Source: Streptomyces lateritius (lineage in GTDB: Bacteria > Actinomycetota > Actinomycetes > Streptomycetales > Streptomycetaceae). From it: DNA of 64,000 nucleotides. Below, piece by piece: positions 42,824-51,154 of this stretch. A model generated the notes under the pieces. The model was not told the origin of the DNA, searched no databases, and saw nothing but the letters and a program-made list of their open reading frames with translations. The translations under genes and the position numbers were made by a program. Every line of letters starts with the position of its first letter. Position 1 is the stretch's first letter. The stretch is from assembly GCF_014649715.1 (NCBI RefSeq), contig NZ_BMTO01000008.1, positions 186,001-250,000 on the forward strand, read 5' to 3'.

Positions 42824-43332
42824 CCGCCGTGACGACGTCCGCCGCCGTGCTGCGTGAGATGCGCTGGTGGGACATCGCGCCCGTGCTGACCCTCGAACAC
42901 GATCTGTTCCCCGAGGACGCCTGGTCCGAGGGGATGTTCTGGTCCGAGCTCGCGCACGCGCGCGGCGCGCGGGCCACCCGCCGCTACGTGGTCGCCGAGG
43001 ACCCGGCGGACGGCCGGCTCGTCGGCTACGCCGGACTGGCCGCCGCCGGCGGCCTCGGCGACGTCCAGACGATCGCCGTCGCCCGCGACCAGTGGGGGAC
43101 CGGGCTCGGCGCCCGACTGCTGACCGATCTGCTCCAGCACGCCACCGCCTTCGAGTGCGAGGAGGTGCTGCTGGAGGTACGGGTGGACAACACCCGGGCC
43201 CAGAAGCTGTACGAGCGCTTCGGCTTCGAGCCCATCGGCTTCCGGCGCGGCTACTACCAGCCGGGCAACGTGGACGCGCTCGTGATGCGACTGACCGTTC
43301 AAGGAACTGAGACTGATTCTGATGGCTGCTGA
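42820..43332 (+). CDS. rimI: Ribosomal protein S18 alanine N-acetyltransferase-type GNAT
   Basis: A 170-residue GNAT acetyltransferase with AcCoA-binding VARDQWGTGLGARL (Q/R-x-x-G-x-G/A type) and NTRAQKLYERFGFEPIGFRRGYY, the RimI pattern. It is placed between tsaB and tsaD as in many bacteria. GTG at 42820 overlaps the tsaB stop; a GTG at 42829 is also possible. The end overlaps tsaD by 11 bases. Confidence 0.88.
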   Translation: MTAVTTSAAVLREMRWWDIAPVLTLEHDLFPEDAWSEGMFWSELAHARGARATRRYVVAEDPADGRLVGYAGLAAAGGLGDVQTIAVARDQWGTGLGARLLTDLLQHATAFECEEVLLEVRVDNTRAQKLYERFGFEPIGFRRGYYQPGNVDALVMRLTVQGTETDSDGC

Positions 43333-44419
43333 CGAACCGCTCGTACTCGGCATCGAGACCTCCTGCGACGAGACCGGCGTCGGCATCGTGCGGGGCACGA
43401 CCCTGCTCGCCGACGCCATCGCGTCGAGCGTCGACACCCACGCGCGCTACGGCGGGGTCGTCCCCGAGATCGCCTCGCGCGCGCACCTGGAGGCGATGGT
43501 CCCCACCATCGAGCGCGCCCTGAAGACGGCCGGGGTCTCCGCGCGCGACCTCGACGGCATCGCGGTCACCGCCGGACCCGGACTCGCGGGCGCGCTGCTC
43601 GTCGGCGTCTCGGCGGCGAAGGCGTACGCGTACGCCCTCGGCAAGCCGCTGTACGGCGTGAACCACCTGGCCTCGCACATCTGCGTCGACCAGCTGGAGC
43701 ACGGCCCGCTGCCCGAGCCCACCATGGCGCTCCTGGTCTCCGGCGGCCACTCCTCGCTGCTCCTCGCACCCGACATCACCGCCGACGTGCGTCCGATGGG
43801 CGCGACGATCGACGACGCGGCCGGTGAGGCCTTCGACAAGATCGCGCGCGTGCTCGACCTCGGCTTCCCCGGCGGCCCGGTGATCGACCGGCTCGCCAAG
43901 GAGGGCGACCCGAACGCGATCGCCTTCCCGCGCGGCCTGACCGGCGCCAAGGACCCCGCGTACGACTTCTCCTTCTCCGGCCTGAAGACGGCCGTGGCCC
44001 GCTGGATCGAGGCGAAGCGGGCGGCGGGCGAGGAGGTGCCGGTACGGGACGTGGCGGCCTCCTTCCAGGAGGCGGTCGTCGACGTGCTGACCCGCAAGGC
44101 CGTCCGTGCCTGCAAGGACGAGGGCGTCGACCACCTGATGATCGGCGGCGGCGTGGCGGCCAACTCGCGCCTGCGGGCGCTGGCCGAGGAGCGGTGCGAG
44201 CGGGCCGGGATCCGGCTGCGGGTGCCGCGGCCCGGACTCTGCACGGACAACGGCGCGATGGTGGCGGCGCTCGGCGCAGAGATGGTCGCCCGCAACCGGC
44301 CGGCCTCCGACCTGGAGCTGTCGGCGGACTCCTCCCTGCCGGTGACGGACCCGCACGTCCCGGGGAACCACGGCCACGACCACGTGCATGAGGTGAGCAA
44401 GGAGAACCTCTACCCATGA
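43322..44419 (+). CDS. tsaD: tRNA N6-threonylcarbamoyltransferase TsaD
   Basis: A 365-residue catalytic subunit of t6A37 synthesis. The metal site His115/His119 (HLASH) and the ASKHA-fold motifs (GIETSCDETGVGIV; DDAAGEAFDKIARVLDL; GGGVAANSRLR) are intact. A His-rich tail (HGHDHVHE) follows. It overlaps rimI and the next gene (ATGA). Confidence 0.97.
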   Translation: MAADEPLVLGIETSCDETGVGIVRGTTLLADAIASSVDTHARYGGVVPEIASRAHLEAMVPTIERALKTAGVSARDLDGIAVTAGPGLAGALLVGVSAAKAYAYALGKPLYGVNHLASHICVDQLEHGPLPEPTMALLVSGGHSSLLLAPDITADVRPMGATIDDAAGEAFDKIARVLDLGFPGGPVIDRLAKEGDPNAIAFPRGLTGAKDPAYDFSFSGLKTAVARWIEAKRAAGEEVPVRDVAASFQEAVVDVLTRKAVRACKDEGVDHLMIGGGVAANSRLRALAEERCERAGIRLRVPRPGLCTDNGAMVAALGAEMVARNRPASDLELSADSSLPVTDPHVPGNHGHDHVHEVSKENLYP

Positions 44420-44670
44420 GGGTCGTCCTGATGTGGGAGGCGCGCGCGGTCCAGGGCCGTGGCGCCGAGCTCCTGGAGTGGGCGCGGGCGCGGATCCTGC
44501 CGTACGAGCCGCTGCGGCGCGAGACCTTCCGCGCCCCACAGGACCGGGTGCTCGTGCTGACCTGGTGGGAGGCGCCCGCGCTCGACGCCGAGCTGCCCGA
44601 GCTGCCCGAGCCGGCGGCGGACCTGGTCACCCGTCCGGTGCACCGTTGGCGTTTCGAGTCCGTGGACTGA
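44416..44670 (+). CDS. Conserved hypothetical protein (84 aa)
   Basis: An 84-residue protein coupled to tsaD by a four-base overlap (ATGA). The sequence (VVLMWEARAVQGRGAELLEWA; DRVLVLTWWEAP) suggests a small alpha+beta fold, perhaps ABM-like, but this is uncertain. It probably shares tsaD's transcript; function unknown. Confidence 0.7.
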   Translation: MRVVLMWEARAVQGRGAELLEWARARILPYEPLRRETFRAPQDRVLVLTWWEAPALDAELPELPEPAADLVTRPVHRWRFESVD

Positions 44671-44706
44671 GGCAACCTCCGGTCCTTTTGTCACATCATC
44701 TACTCC

Positions 44707-45561
44707 GTGACATGTGGCGTGGACAAGAAGATCGTGACGTGGGCGGCGCTGACCGTCGCGGCTCTGCTGATGACGGGCTGTGCTTCCGGGGCGGACGCCC
44801 CCGCGCGCGGGGCGTCCGGCGCTCCCGCGGCGGCGCCGGCCCCCGAGGCGCCGAAAGCCCCCGACAAGGCGGCCCGGGCCGCCGCCGCGTACCGCGAGTG
44901 GGGCCTGAAGCCTCTCGCCGCGCCGCCCGCCCCGCCGAGGACCAAGCCGGTGAGGAGGACGGTCGGCGGGCCCGTACCGGTCATCAGCGAGATCCCGACG
45001 AAGGACAGGGTCGTCTTCATCACGATCGACGACGGGGCCGAGAAGGACCCGGAGTTCCTGAGGATGATGCGGGAGCTCGACGTCCCGGTGACGCTGTTCC
45101 TCACCGACTCCGCCATCCGCACCAACTACGGCTACTTCAAGCCGTTCGCCACTCTCGGTCACGGCATCGCCAACCACACCCTCACCCACCCCAACCTGCG
45201 CACCCTCGGCCGCGCGGCCCAGCGTCAGGAGATCTGCGGACAGCAGACGCGACTGGCCGAGGAGTACGGGACGACCCCGCGGCTCTTCCGCCCGCCCTAC
45301 GGCAACTGGAACGAGGACACCCGCGCGGCGGCCGGGGAGTGCGGTGTGGACGCGATCGTGCTGTGGCGCGAGTCGATGCAGATCACGAACATGCAGTACC
45401 AGCGCGGGGACAAGAGGCTGCACCCCGGTGACATCATCCTGGCCCACTTCCGCGGCCCGTCGGAACTCAAGGGCACGACGATGACCGAGATGACGGCCAA
45501 CCTGCTCCGCCACATCCAGGAGCAGGGCTTCACGGTGGCCCGGCTGGAGGACTACGTCTGA
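44707..45561 (+). CDS. Polysaccharide deacetylase (NodB) lipoprotein
   Basis: A 284-residue lipoprotein: lipobox LLMTGCAS (Cys25), an Ala/Pro-rich linker, then a NodB domain (about 90-284). ITIDDGAEKDPE supplies the catalytic Asp pair, ANHTLTHP the metal-binding His residues, and LFRPPYGNWNED the RPPYG motif. It probably removes acetyl groups from cell-wall or extracellular polysaccharide. It starts with GTG at 44707 (GTG at 44719 also possible). A second, similar gene lies at 49288-50262. Confidence 0.88.
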   Translation: MTCGVDKKIVTWAALTVAALLMTGCASGADAPARGASGAPAAAPAPEAPKAPDKAARAAAAYREWGLKPLAAPPAPPRTKPVRRTVGGPVPVISEIPTKDRVVFITIDDGAEKDPEFLRMMRELDVPVTLFLTDSAIRTNYGYFKPFATLGHGIANHTLTHPNLRTLGRAAQRQEICGQQTRLAEEYGTTPRLFRPPYGNWNEDTRAAAGECGVDAIVLWRESMQITNMQYQRGDKRLHPGDIILAHFRGPSELKGTTMTEMTANLLRHIQEQGFTVARLEDYV

Positions 45562-45614
45562 GACCGCCCGGGGCCGCCGCTCCCAGAGGTTCCCGGAAAT
45601 TTCTTCGCGAGTGG

Positions 45615-45641
45615 TGTCGACGCGGGCCGAGCCCGTTCGAC
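45615..45641 (+). promoter_or_regulatory. Candidate ECF42-type promoter
   Basis: TGTCGA (45615-45620), 17 bases, CGAC (45638-45641), 53 bases before the DGPF gene. As I recall, promoters of ECF42 sigma factors have a TGTCGA -35 and a CGA/TC-like -10, so the site fits self-regulation of the sigma-DGPF pair. Confidence 0.5.
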
Positions 45642-45693
45642 GTAGGAGTGAGAGGCGGGGAACGGCCCCGCCCGCCACGCGAGGAGACAGATC

Positions 45694-46050
45694 ATGCCCC
45701 GCTTTCTGACGCTGGTCCGCATCGAAGAGGGCGCCTTCCAGATGGAGGAGGCCGACCCCGGCTTCGAGGAGCGCATGGGCGCGCTGTTCGAGGAGATCAC
45801 CAAGGCCGGCGTGATGCTGGAGACGGCCGGTCTCAAGCCGACCTCCGAGTCCACCCGGGTCGTCTGGGAGGGCGGGAAGATCAGCTACACCGACGGCCCC
45901 TTCACCGAGACGAAGGAGGTCGTCGGCGGCTACTCGATCTCCCAGTGCCGGGACATGGCGGAGGCCGTCGAGTGGTCGAAGCGGTTCCTGGAGATTCACC
46001 CGCCGCAGTGGAAGGTGACCTGCGAGGTCCGCGAGATCGAAGAGATGTAG
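45694..46050 (+). CDS. YCII/DGPF-domain protein
   Basis: A 118-residue YCII-related protein with the DGPF motif (YTDGPFTETKEVVGGYSI). Such proteins are the genomic partners of ECF42 sigma factors, and one follows after 34 bases. Their enzymatic role is unknown. GAGGAG stands seven bases before the ATG. Confidence 0.9.
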   Translation: MPRFLTLVRIEEGAFQMEEADPGFEERMGALFEEITKAGVMLETAGLKPTSESTRVVWEGGKISYTDGPFTETKEVVGGYSISQCRDMAEAVEWSKRFLEIHPPQWKVTCEVREIEEM

Positions 46051-46084
46051 GCACCGCCGGGGCGGGTGCTGTCATGGTGGATCC

Positions 46085-47338
46085 ATGACCGCACCCGCCC
46101 CCGCCGCCGTCGAGACGGTCTTCCGCATGGAGTCGGCGCGGATCATCGCCGCCGTGGCGAGGATCGTGCGCGATGTCGGCATCGCCGAGGAGATCGCCCA
46201 GGACGCGCTCGTCGCCGCCCTCGAACAGTGGCCGCGGACGGGGGTGCCGGACCGGCCGGGCGCCTGGCTGACGGCCGCCGCCAAGAACCGCGCCGTCGAC
46301 CTCGTACGGCGCCGTGAGACGTACGCGCGCAAGCTCGCGGAGGTGGGGCGCGAGCTGACCGAGGAGGCGTACGACCCGGAGCCGGCCGGGCCCGGTGACA
46401 TCGACGACGACCTGCTGCGGCTGATCTTCACCGCCTGCCACCCCGTTCTCTCCGCCCGGGCGCGGACCGCGCTGACCCTGCGACTGGTCGGCGGGCTGCG
46501 GACGGACGAGATCGCCCGCGCCTTCCTCGTACCGGAAGCGACCGTGGCCCAGCGGATCGTGCGGGCGAAGCGGAGCCTCGCGAAGGCCGGGGTGGAGTTC
46601 GAGGTGCCGTACGGGGAGGAGCGGGCGGCCCGGCTCGGGTCCGTCCTGGAGGTCATCTACCTGATCTTCAACGAGGGGTACTCGGCCACGGCGGGCGACG
46701 ACCTGCTGCGACCGGCGCTGTGCGAGGACGCACTGAGGCTGGCCAGGGTGCTGGCCGCGCTGATGCCCAAGGAGAGCGAAGTCCACGGTCTCGCCGCCCT
46801 GTTGGAGATCCAGGCCTCGCGGACGGCGGCCCGGACAGGCCCGGACGGGCAGCCGGTGCTGCTCGCCGAGCAGAACCGGAGCCGCTGGAACCGGTCGTTG
46901 ATCCGGCGCGGGTTCGCCGCGCTCGAACGGGCGGCGGAGGGTGGCGTCCACGGGCCTTACGCCCTCCAGGCCGCCATCGCCGCCTGTCACGCGAAGGCGG
47001 TGACGTACGAGGAGACGGACTGGCGGACCATCGCCGCGCTGTACGGCCGGCTGGCGGCCGTCGCACCGTCGCCTGTGGTCGAGTTGAACCGGGCGGTCGC
47101 GGTGTCGAGGGCGCAGGGCCCGGAGGCGGGGCTCGCGCTCGTCGACGCCCTGGCCGGTGAACCCGCCCTGGCGGACTACCACTTGCTGCCGAGCGTACGG
47201 GGAGACCTGCTGGACCGGTTGGGGCGTACGGAGGAGGCCCGGGCGGCGTTCGAGCGGGCGGCCTCGCTGACCCGCAACACACGCGAGCGGGAACTGCTGC
47301 GCGAACGGGCGCGGCGGGCGGGCGCGGTGGGGGAGTGA
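46085..47338 (+). CDS. ECF42-group RNA polymerase sigma factor
   Basis: A 417-residue sigma factor. Sigma-2 region (AAVARIVRDVGIAEEIAQDALVAALEQWP; ARPGAWLTAAAKNRAVDLVRRR, split) and sigma-4 (ALTLRLVGGLRTDEIARAFL...ATVAQRIVRAKRSL) occupy the first 190 residues; the rest is a long helical, TPR-like extension (FNEGYSATAGDDLLRP; LNRAVAVSRAQGPEAGLAL) characteristic of ECF42, which has no anti-sigma factor. It is preceded by its DGPF partner. Confidence 0.93.
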   Translation: MTAPAPAAVETVFRMESARIIAAVARIVRDVGIAEEIAQDALVAALEQWPRTGVPDRPGAWLTAAAKNRAVDLVRRRETYARKLAEVGRELTEEAYDPEPAGPGDIDDDLLRLIFTACHPVLSARARTALTLRLVGGLRTDEIARAFLVPEATVAQRIVRAKRSLAKAGVEFEVPYGEERAARLGSVLEVIYLIFNEGYSATAGDDLLRPALCEDALRLARVLAALMPKESEVHGLAALLEIQASRTAARTGPDGQPVLLAEQNRSRWNRSLIRRGFAALERAAEGGVHGPYALQAAIAACHAKAVTYEETDWRTIAALYGRLAAVAPSPVVELNRAVAVSRAQGPEAGLALVDALAGEPALADYHLLPSVRGDLLDRLGRTEEARAAFERAASLTRNTRERELLRERARRAGAVGE

Positions 47339-47359
47339 TCGCTGGGTAGTCTCGTGGGC

Positions 47360-48055
47360 ATGTCACGCCGTACCCCGCTTCCTCCCCCTCCGCCGCCCGC
47401 CGAGATACAGAGCTGGCCCGACCGGGAGGCCCTGCTCGCGGACCGCGCGCGGGCCATGGGCGAGCTCAACCGCCGTCTGCTCGGCGGCGGGAGGCTGGCG
47501 GTGTTCCTGGTGTGGGTCGCGACCCTGCTGCTGGGCTGGGGGTTCGCCGGGGGCGGGCTCGTCGCCCTGGAGGACGCCATCGACCCGATCTCGATGATGT
47601 TCGTCTTCGTCCTCGTGGCGATCGGCCTGTGCGTGCTCGTTCCCGCGGTCTACTTCCTGGGCCGAGGTGTGTGGCTCGACCGTGAGGCGCGTGACCGCCT
47701 GCTGCGGTGGGCCGCCCTGGACTGTGACCCCGTCGCCGACGCCCGCCTGCGGGAACCCGTCCTCAGCGCCGCGTGGCTGGTGCTCTCCTTCGCGCTCTGC
47801 GCGCTCGGTCTGTGGGTGTCCCTGGCCGCGCCCGCCGAGCTGGTCGGGCCGGGGCTCGGCGGGTACGGGACGGTCGCCTTCCTCATGGGCACCGCCCTCG
47901 GGCTCTGGATCCCCGGACTGACCGGATTCGTCAAGGCGATCGGTCACTACCGCTTCGCGGTCCGGCTCATCGCGCCTGAGGGCTCGCGGGGTCGTTCGCC
48001 GGATGACGTACCGGGTGGCCGATCAGCATCGTCGGGGCGCCCGCGACCCGAGTGA
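47360..48055 (+). CDS. Four-helix integral membrane protein
   Basis: A 231-residue protein with a Pro-rich start (LPPPPPPAEIQSWPDREALL) and four membrane segments (about 47-67, 75-100, 135-160 and 165-190). Family not recognised. Its last 89 bases overlap the convergent methyltransferase gene. ATG at 47360; a GTG two codons earlier is also possible. Confidence 0.7.
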   Translation: MSRRTPLPPPPPPAEIQSWPDREALLADRARAMGELNRRLLGGGRLAVFLVWVATLLLGWGFAGGGLVALEDAIDPISMMFVFVLVAIGLCVLVPAVYFLGRGVWLDREARDRLLRWAALDCDPVADARLREPVLSAAWLVLSFALCALGLWVSLAAPAELVGPGLGGYGTVAFLMGTALGLWIPGLTGFVKAIGHYRFAVRLIAPEGSRGRSPDDVPGGRSASSGRPRPE

Positions 48056-49187
48056 GGAAGACAGTGGCGGAGTTCTTGCCCTTCGGCTTGATCCTTCGGC
48101 GGAGCTCCTCCGGTTCGACCGCCGAGCCGCGCTTCTTCACCGTCAGCGTGCCGACCTCCCGCTCGCGCAGCAGCGCCTTCAGCTTCTTCAGGTTGAAGGG
48201 GATCTCGTCGGTGATCTCGTACGCGGTGGCGTAGGGGGTCGGCATGAGCCCGTCCGCCGTCACATAGGCGATGGTCTCGTCGATCAGGCCGCCGTCCAGC
48301 TCCCGGGCGACCTCGGCGACCAGGTGGGCGCGGATGACGGCGCCGTCCGGTTCGTAGAGGTAGCGGCCGACCGGACGGACCGCCGGGTCGGGGAGCGGCG
48401 TCGCGGTCCACAGCGAGGTGCGGGCCGGGAGCAGGGTCGCGCGGACCGAGCCGGGGTCGGTGCCGAACCAGAGCACGGCCTCCTTCACGTCGCCGCCGTC
48501 CGAGATCCACTCGGCCTCGGCGTCCTCGGGGACCGCCTCGTGCGGCACCCCGGGCGCGATCTTCAGCGCCGCGTGCGGGGCTCTGCGGGCGGCCTGGACG
48601 GCCCAGGAGAGCGGCGGGGAGTACGCCTCCGGGTCGAAGATCCGCCCGCGCCCGCCGCGCCGCGCGGGATCGACGAAGACGGCGTCGTACGGGGAGGTGT
48701 CGATCTCGGTCACGTCCGCGCAGCGGACCTCGATGAGGTCGGTGAGGCCCAGCGCCTCGGCGTTCGCGCGGGCCGCCTCGACCGTCGGCGGGTCGCGGTC
48801 GACGGCCAGGACGGAGATCCCGGCGCGCGCGAACGCGATCGCGTCGCCGCCGATCCCGCCGCACAGGTCGGCGACGCTCCGGACCCCGAGCTCCCTCATG
48901 CGCTCGGCCCGGTAGGCGCCGACCGAGGCCCGGGTCGACTGCTCGACGCCGTTGGGCGTGAAGTACATCCGGTACGCGTCCTCGGCGCCGAACTTGGCGA
49001 CCGCGCGCTGCCGCAGCCGGGCCTGGCCCAGGGCCGCCGTGACCAGTTCGGGGGGGTGCTCGCGGCGCAGCCGGGAGGCGACCGCCAGTTCGTGGGCGGG
49101 GTCGTAGTCGCGCAGGGCGGCGAGGAGCGTCTGGCCCTCGGGGGTGAGCAGGGCGGTGAAGGCGGCGAGGTCGGTCACCCGCCCCAT
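47967..49187 (-). CDS. SAM-dependent methyltransferase with THUMP-like domain
   Basis: A 406-residue protein. About 90-210 is a Rossmann methyltransferase (VADLCGGIGGDAIAFA, then LAVDRDPPTVEAARANA and the VFVDPARRGGRGR motif); the C-terminal third (EIPFNLKKLKALLREREVGTLTVKKRGSAVEPEELRR) resembles the THUMP-like domain of this family. This suggests a nucleic-acid methyltransferase. The frame is open to 49340 but MGRVTDLAAFTALLTPEG is the likely start. It overlaps the convergent membrane protein by 89 bases. Confidence 0.88.
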   Translation of the reverse strand: MGRVTDLAAFTALLTPEGQTLLAALRDYDPAHELAVASRLRREHPPELVTAALGQARLRQRAVAKFGAEDAYRMYFTPNGVEQSTRASVGAYRAERMRELGVRSVADLCGGIGGDAIAFARAGISVLAVDRDPPTVEAARANAEALGLTDLIEVRCADVTEIDTSPYDAVFVDPARRGGRGRIFDPEAYSPPLSWAVQAARRAPHAALKIAPGVPHEAVPEDAEAEWISDGGDVKEAVLWFGTDPGSVRATLLPARTSLWTATPLPDPAVRPVGRYLYEPDGAVIRAHLVAEVARELDGGLIDETIAYVTADGLMPTPYATAYEITDEIPFNLKKLKALLREREVGTLTVKKRGSAVEPEELRRRIKPKGKNSATVFLTRVAGAPTMLIGHPVRHPANDPASPQAR

Positions 49188-49287
49188 TGTGAGCCCTGGT
49201 GCCGTGTGGGCCGGCCGGGGGACCGTGCGCGCGGCGCCGCGGTGTCGTGGCGGTGGGAGGGGGTCGCCGCTGACAGGATGCGACGCC

Positions 49288-50262
49288 ATGCAGCTAGTAC
49301 GACAAAAAGAAGAAATGCGCTCGATTCGAGCCACCCGCACGCTCCCCCTGCGCCGGTCGGTCGGTGCGGTGCTGCTCGTCGCCGCCCTCGCGTCCGCCTG
49401 CGCCGAGCCGTCCGACGGCGCGGGCGGAGCCGGAGGGGCCGGTGGCGGGGACGGCTCGCAGGGGAAACCCGCCCCCGGTCAGCCCCGGGAGCAGGCGCAG
49501 GGGGCGTCCGGCGCCCTCAACGCGTACGTGGAGAAGGTCCGCAAGCAGCGTGCCGCCCGGGCGATCGCCGCCAAGAAGTGGGGGCTCGACCGGCCCCCGC
49601 TGGACGCGCCGGCCCCGCCCGCCGTGAAGCCGAGGATCACCACGCGCAAGGGGTTCGAGACCGACGGCGAGGGTCTGCCGCCGGTCTTCACCACCGTGCC
49701 GACGAAGGAGAAGGTCGTCTTCCTGACGATCGACGACGGCGCGGAGAAGGACCCCGAGCTGCTGCGGATGATGAGCGAGCTGCGCATCCCGTACAGCGCC
49801 TTCCTCAGCGACTATCTCGTCAAGGAGGACTACGGCTACTTCAAGAAGATGCAGGACGCCGGCGTCTCGCTGCACAACCACACCCTGAACCACCGCTACA
49901 TGCCCGGGCTCTCCTACGAGGCGCAGAAGCGGGAGATCTGCGGGATGCAGGACACCATCGAGAAGCGGTACGGGAAGCGGCCCCCGCTCTTCCGGCCGCC
50001 GTACGGCAACTACAACGAGGACACGCTGCGCGCGGCCAGGTCGTGCGGGGTGAAGGCGGTCCCGCTGTGGGCGGCGGAGGCGTTCCCGGACCGGATGGAG
50101 TGGCGCGAGTGGGACCGGGACCTGCACCCCGGTGACATCGTGCTCACGCACTTCCGCGGCAAGGGCGACTGGAAGGGCTCCATGCCGGACATGATCCGTC
50201 ATGTGATGAAGACGATCACCGCCAAGGGCTACGCGGTCGCCAAACTCGAGGACTACGTGTGA
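49288..50262 (+). CDS. Polysaccharide deacetylase (NodB) lipoprotein 2
   Basis: A 324-residue paralogue of the 44707 gene: lipobox ALASACAE (Cys38), a Gly-rich linker, then NodB with LTIDDGAEKDPELLRMM, HNHTLNHRYM and LFRPPYGNYNED. ATG 49288 (AGGA nine bases upstream) is preferred; MRSIRATRTLPLRRS at 49315 is the alternative and looks more like a typical signal peptide. Both would give an outer-surface deacetylase. Confidence 0.85.
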   Translation: MQLVRQKEEMRSIRATRTLPLRRSVGAVLLVAALASACAEPSDGAGGAGGAGGGDGSQGKPAPGQPREQAQGASGALNAYVEKVRKQRAARAIAAKKWGLDRPPLDAPAPPAVKPRITTRKGFETDGEGLPPVFTTVPTKEKVVFLTIDDGAEKDPELLRMMSELRIPYSAFLSDYLVKEDYGYFKKMQDAGVSLHNHTLNHRYMPGLSYEAQKREICGMQDTIEKRYGKRPPLFRPPYGNYNEDTLRAARSCGVKAVPLWAAEAFPDRMEWREWDRDLHPGDIVLTHFRGKGDWKGSMPDMIRHVMKTITAKGYAVAKLEDYV

Positions 50263-50525
50263 CCCGGGCGCGCCGGCTGCCGGCCGGCCTGGCCCTGGCC
50301 GGCGCGCTGCTCGCCCTCCCGGGGTGCGCGTCGTCCGTGGACCCGATCGAACGGCTGGGCCGCAAGGCGGCGGAGCGGGTGGGGGAGGGGCGGGCGATCC
50401 GCGAGGCGGCGGCCCGGGTGCTCGACGGAACTCTCCGGTCCGCGGTGCCGTTTCCCGTACCGGACGCCCCGGCGTCGAGCCGGGCCGACCGCGCCGCCCG
50501 AGCACGCCACGGGACCGCCTCCTGA
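50259..50525 (+). CDS. Small lipoprotein (88 aa)
   Basis: A GTG start overlaps the deacetylase stop by four bases (GTGA). The 88-residue product has a signal peptide with lipobox LLALPGCAS (Cys23) and a charged mature part (IERLGRKAAERVGEGRAIREAAARVL). Family not recognised; co-expression with the deacetylase suggests a cell-envelope role. Confidence 0.65.
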   Translation: MTRARRLPAGLALAGALLALPGCASSVDPIERLGRKAAERVGEGRAIREAAARVLDGTLRSAVPFPVPDAPASSRADRAARARHGTAS

Positions 50526-50556
50526 TCGCGCCGTGATCACGCCACATGGCTCTGAA

Positions 50557-50583
50557 TTGGCACTCCGCTTGACCGAGTGCTAA
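50557..50583. promoter_or_regulatory. CIRCE element 1 (HrcA operator) over the -35
   Basis: TTGGCACTC-N9-GAGTGCTAA, an excellent CIRCE. The nine-base spacer contains the TTGACC (50569-50574) -35 of the groES promoter, so HrcA binding blocks RNA polymerase. Confidence 0.9.
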
Positions 50584-50598
50584 TCGCGGTCATAGTCT
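50569..50598 (+). promoter_or_regulatory. groES-groEL1 promoter
   Basis: TTGACC (50569-50574), 18 bases, TAGTCT (50593-50598). The start of transcription should lie just before or inside the second CIRCE. Confidence 0.75.
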
Positions 50599-50604
50599 CA
50601 GCTC

Positions 50605-50629
50605 TGGCACTCACCACTGGAGAGTGCCA
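50605..50629. promoter_or_regulatory. CIRCE element 2 (HrcA operator), downstream of promoter
   Basis: TGGCACTC-N9-GAGTGCCA, perfectly symmetric, close to the transcription start. Two CIRCE copies before groES are the usual arrangement in Streptomyces. Confidence 0.9.
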
Positions 50630-50727
50630 ACACAGCGACGGGCAGGTCCGGCACCCGCGACGACGGATCCACCTGGTCGCCACCTCAGACAGTCAACCCC
50701 GTGATCTCCGAAGGGGGAGGTCGGATC

Positions 50728-51036
50728 GTGACGACCACCAGCTCCAAGGTTGCCATCAAGCCGCTCGAGGACCGCATTGTGGTCCAGCCGCTCGACGCCG
50801 AGCAGACCACCGCCTCTGGCCTGGTCATCCCGGACACCGCCAAGGAGAAGCCCCAGGAGGGCGTCGTCCTGGCCGTGGGCCCGGGCCGCTTCGAGAACGG
50901 CGAGCGCCTGCCGCTCGACGTCAAGACCGGCGACATCGTGCTGTACAGCAAGTACGGCGGCACCGAGGTGAAGTACAGCGGCGAGGAGTACCTCGTCCTC
51001 TCGGCTCGCGACGTGCTCGCGATCGTCGAGAAGTAG
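50728..51036 (+). CDS. groES: Co-chaperonin GroES
   Basis: A 102-residue GroES with mobile loop (SGLVIPDTAKEKPQEGVVLAVGPG) and C-terminal EEYLVLSARDVLAIVEK. GTG at 50728 has GGGAGG seven bases upstream; the in-frame GTG at 50701 is not used by the family. Controlled by two CIRCE elements. Confidence 0.96.
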   Translation: MTTTSSKVAIKPLEDRIVVQPLDAEQTTASGLVIPDTAKEKPQEGVVLAVGPGRFENGERLPLDVKTGDIVLYSKYGGTEVKYSGEEYLVLSARDVLAIVEK

Positions 51037-51076
51037 TTCACCGAAGTACCTGAGCACCTGAAGCAGATGCTTTGAG

Positions 51077-51115
51077 CTGCGCCCCGAGGCCCCTTCCGGG
51101 CGCCCCGGGGCGCAG
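51077..51115 (+). promoter_or_regulatory. Hairpin between groES and groEL1
   Basis: A long GC-rich stem (CTGCGCCCC paired with GGGGCGCAG, extended inwards with two mismatches) between the groES stop and groEL1. It could reduce read-through or stabilise a short groES transcript, giving more GroES than GroEL. Confidence 0.6.
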
Positions 51116-51154
51116 TTCGTTCCACCCGATTTCCGAGAGGGCTGAACCGCTCCC

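Noticed and set aside
41855..44539. An 894-codon minus-strand open frame across tsaB, rimI and tsaD
   Set aside because: Arg/Gly/Ala-rich low-complexity translation without motifs, opposite three well-identified genes.
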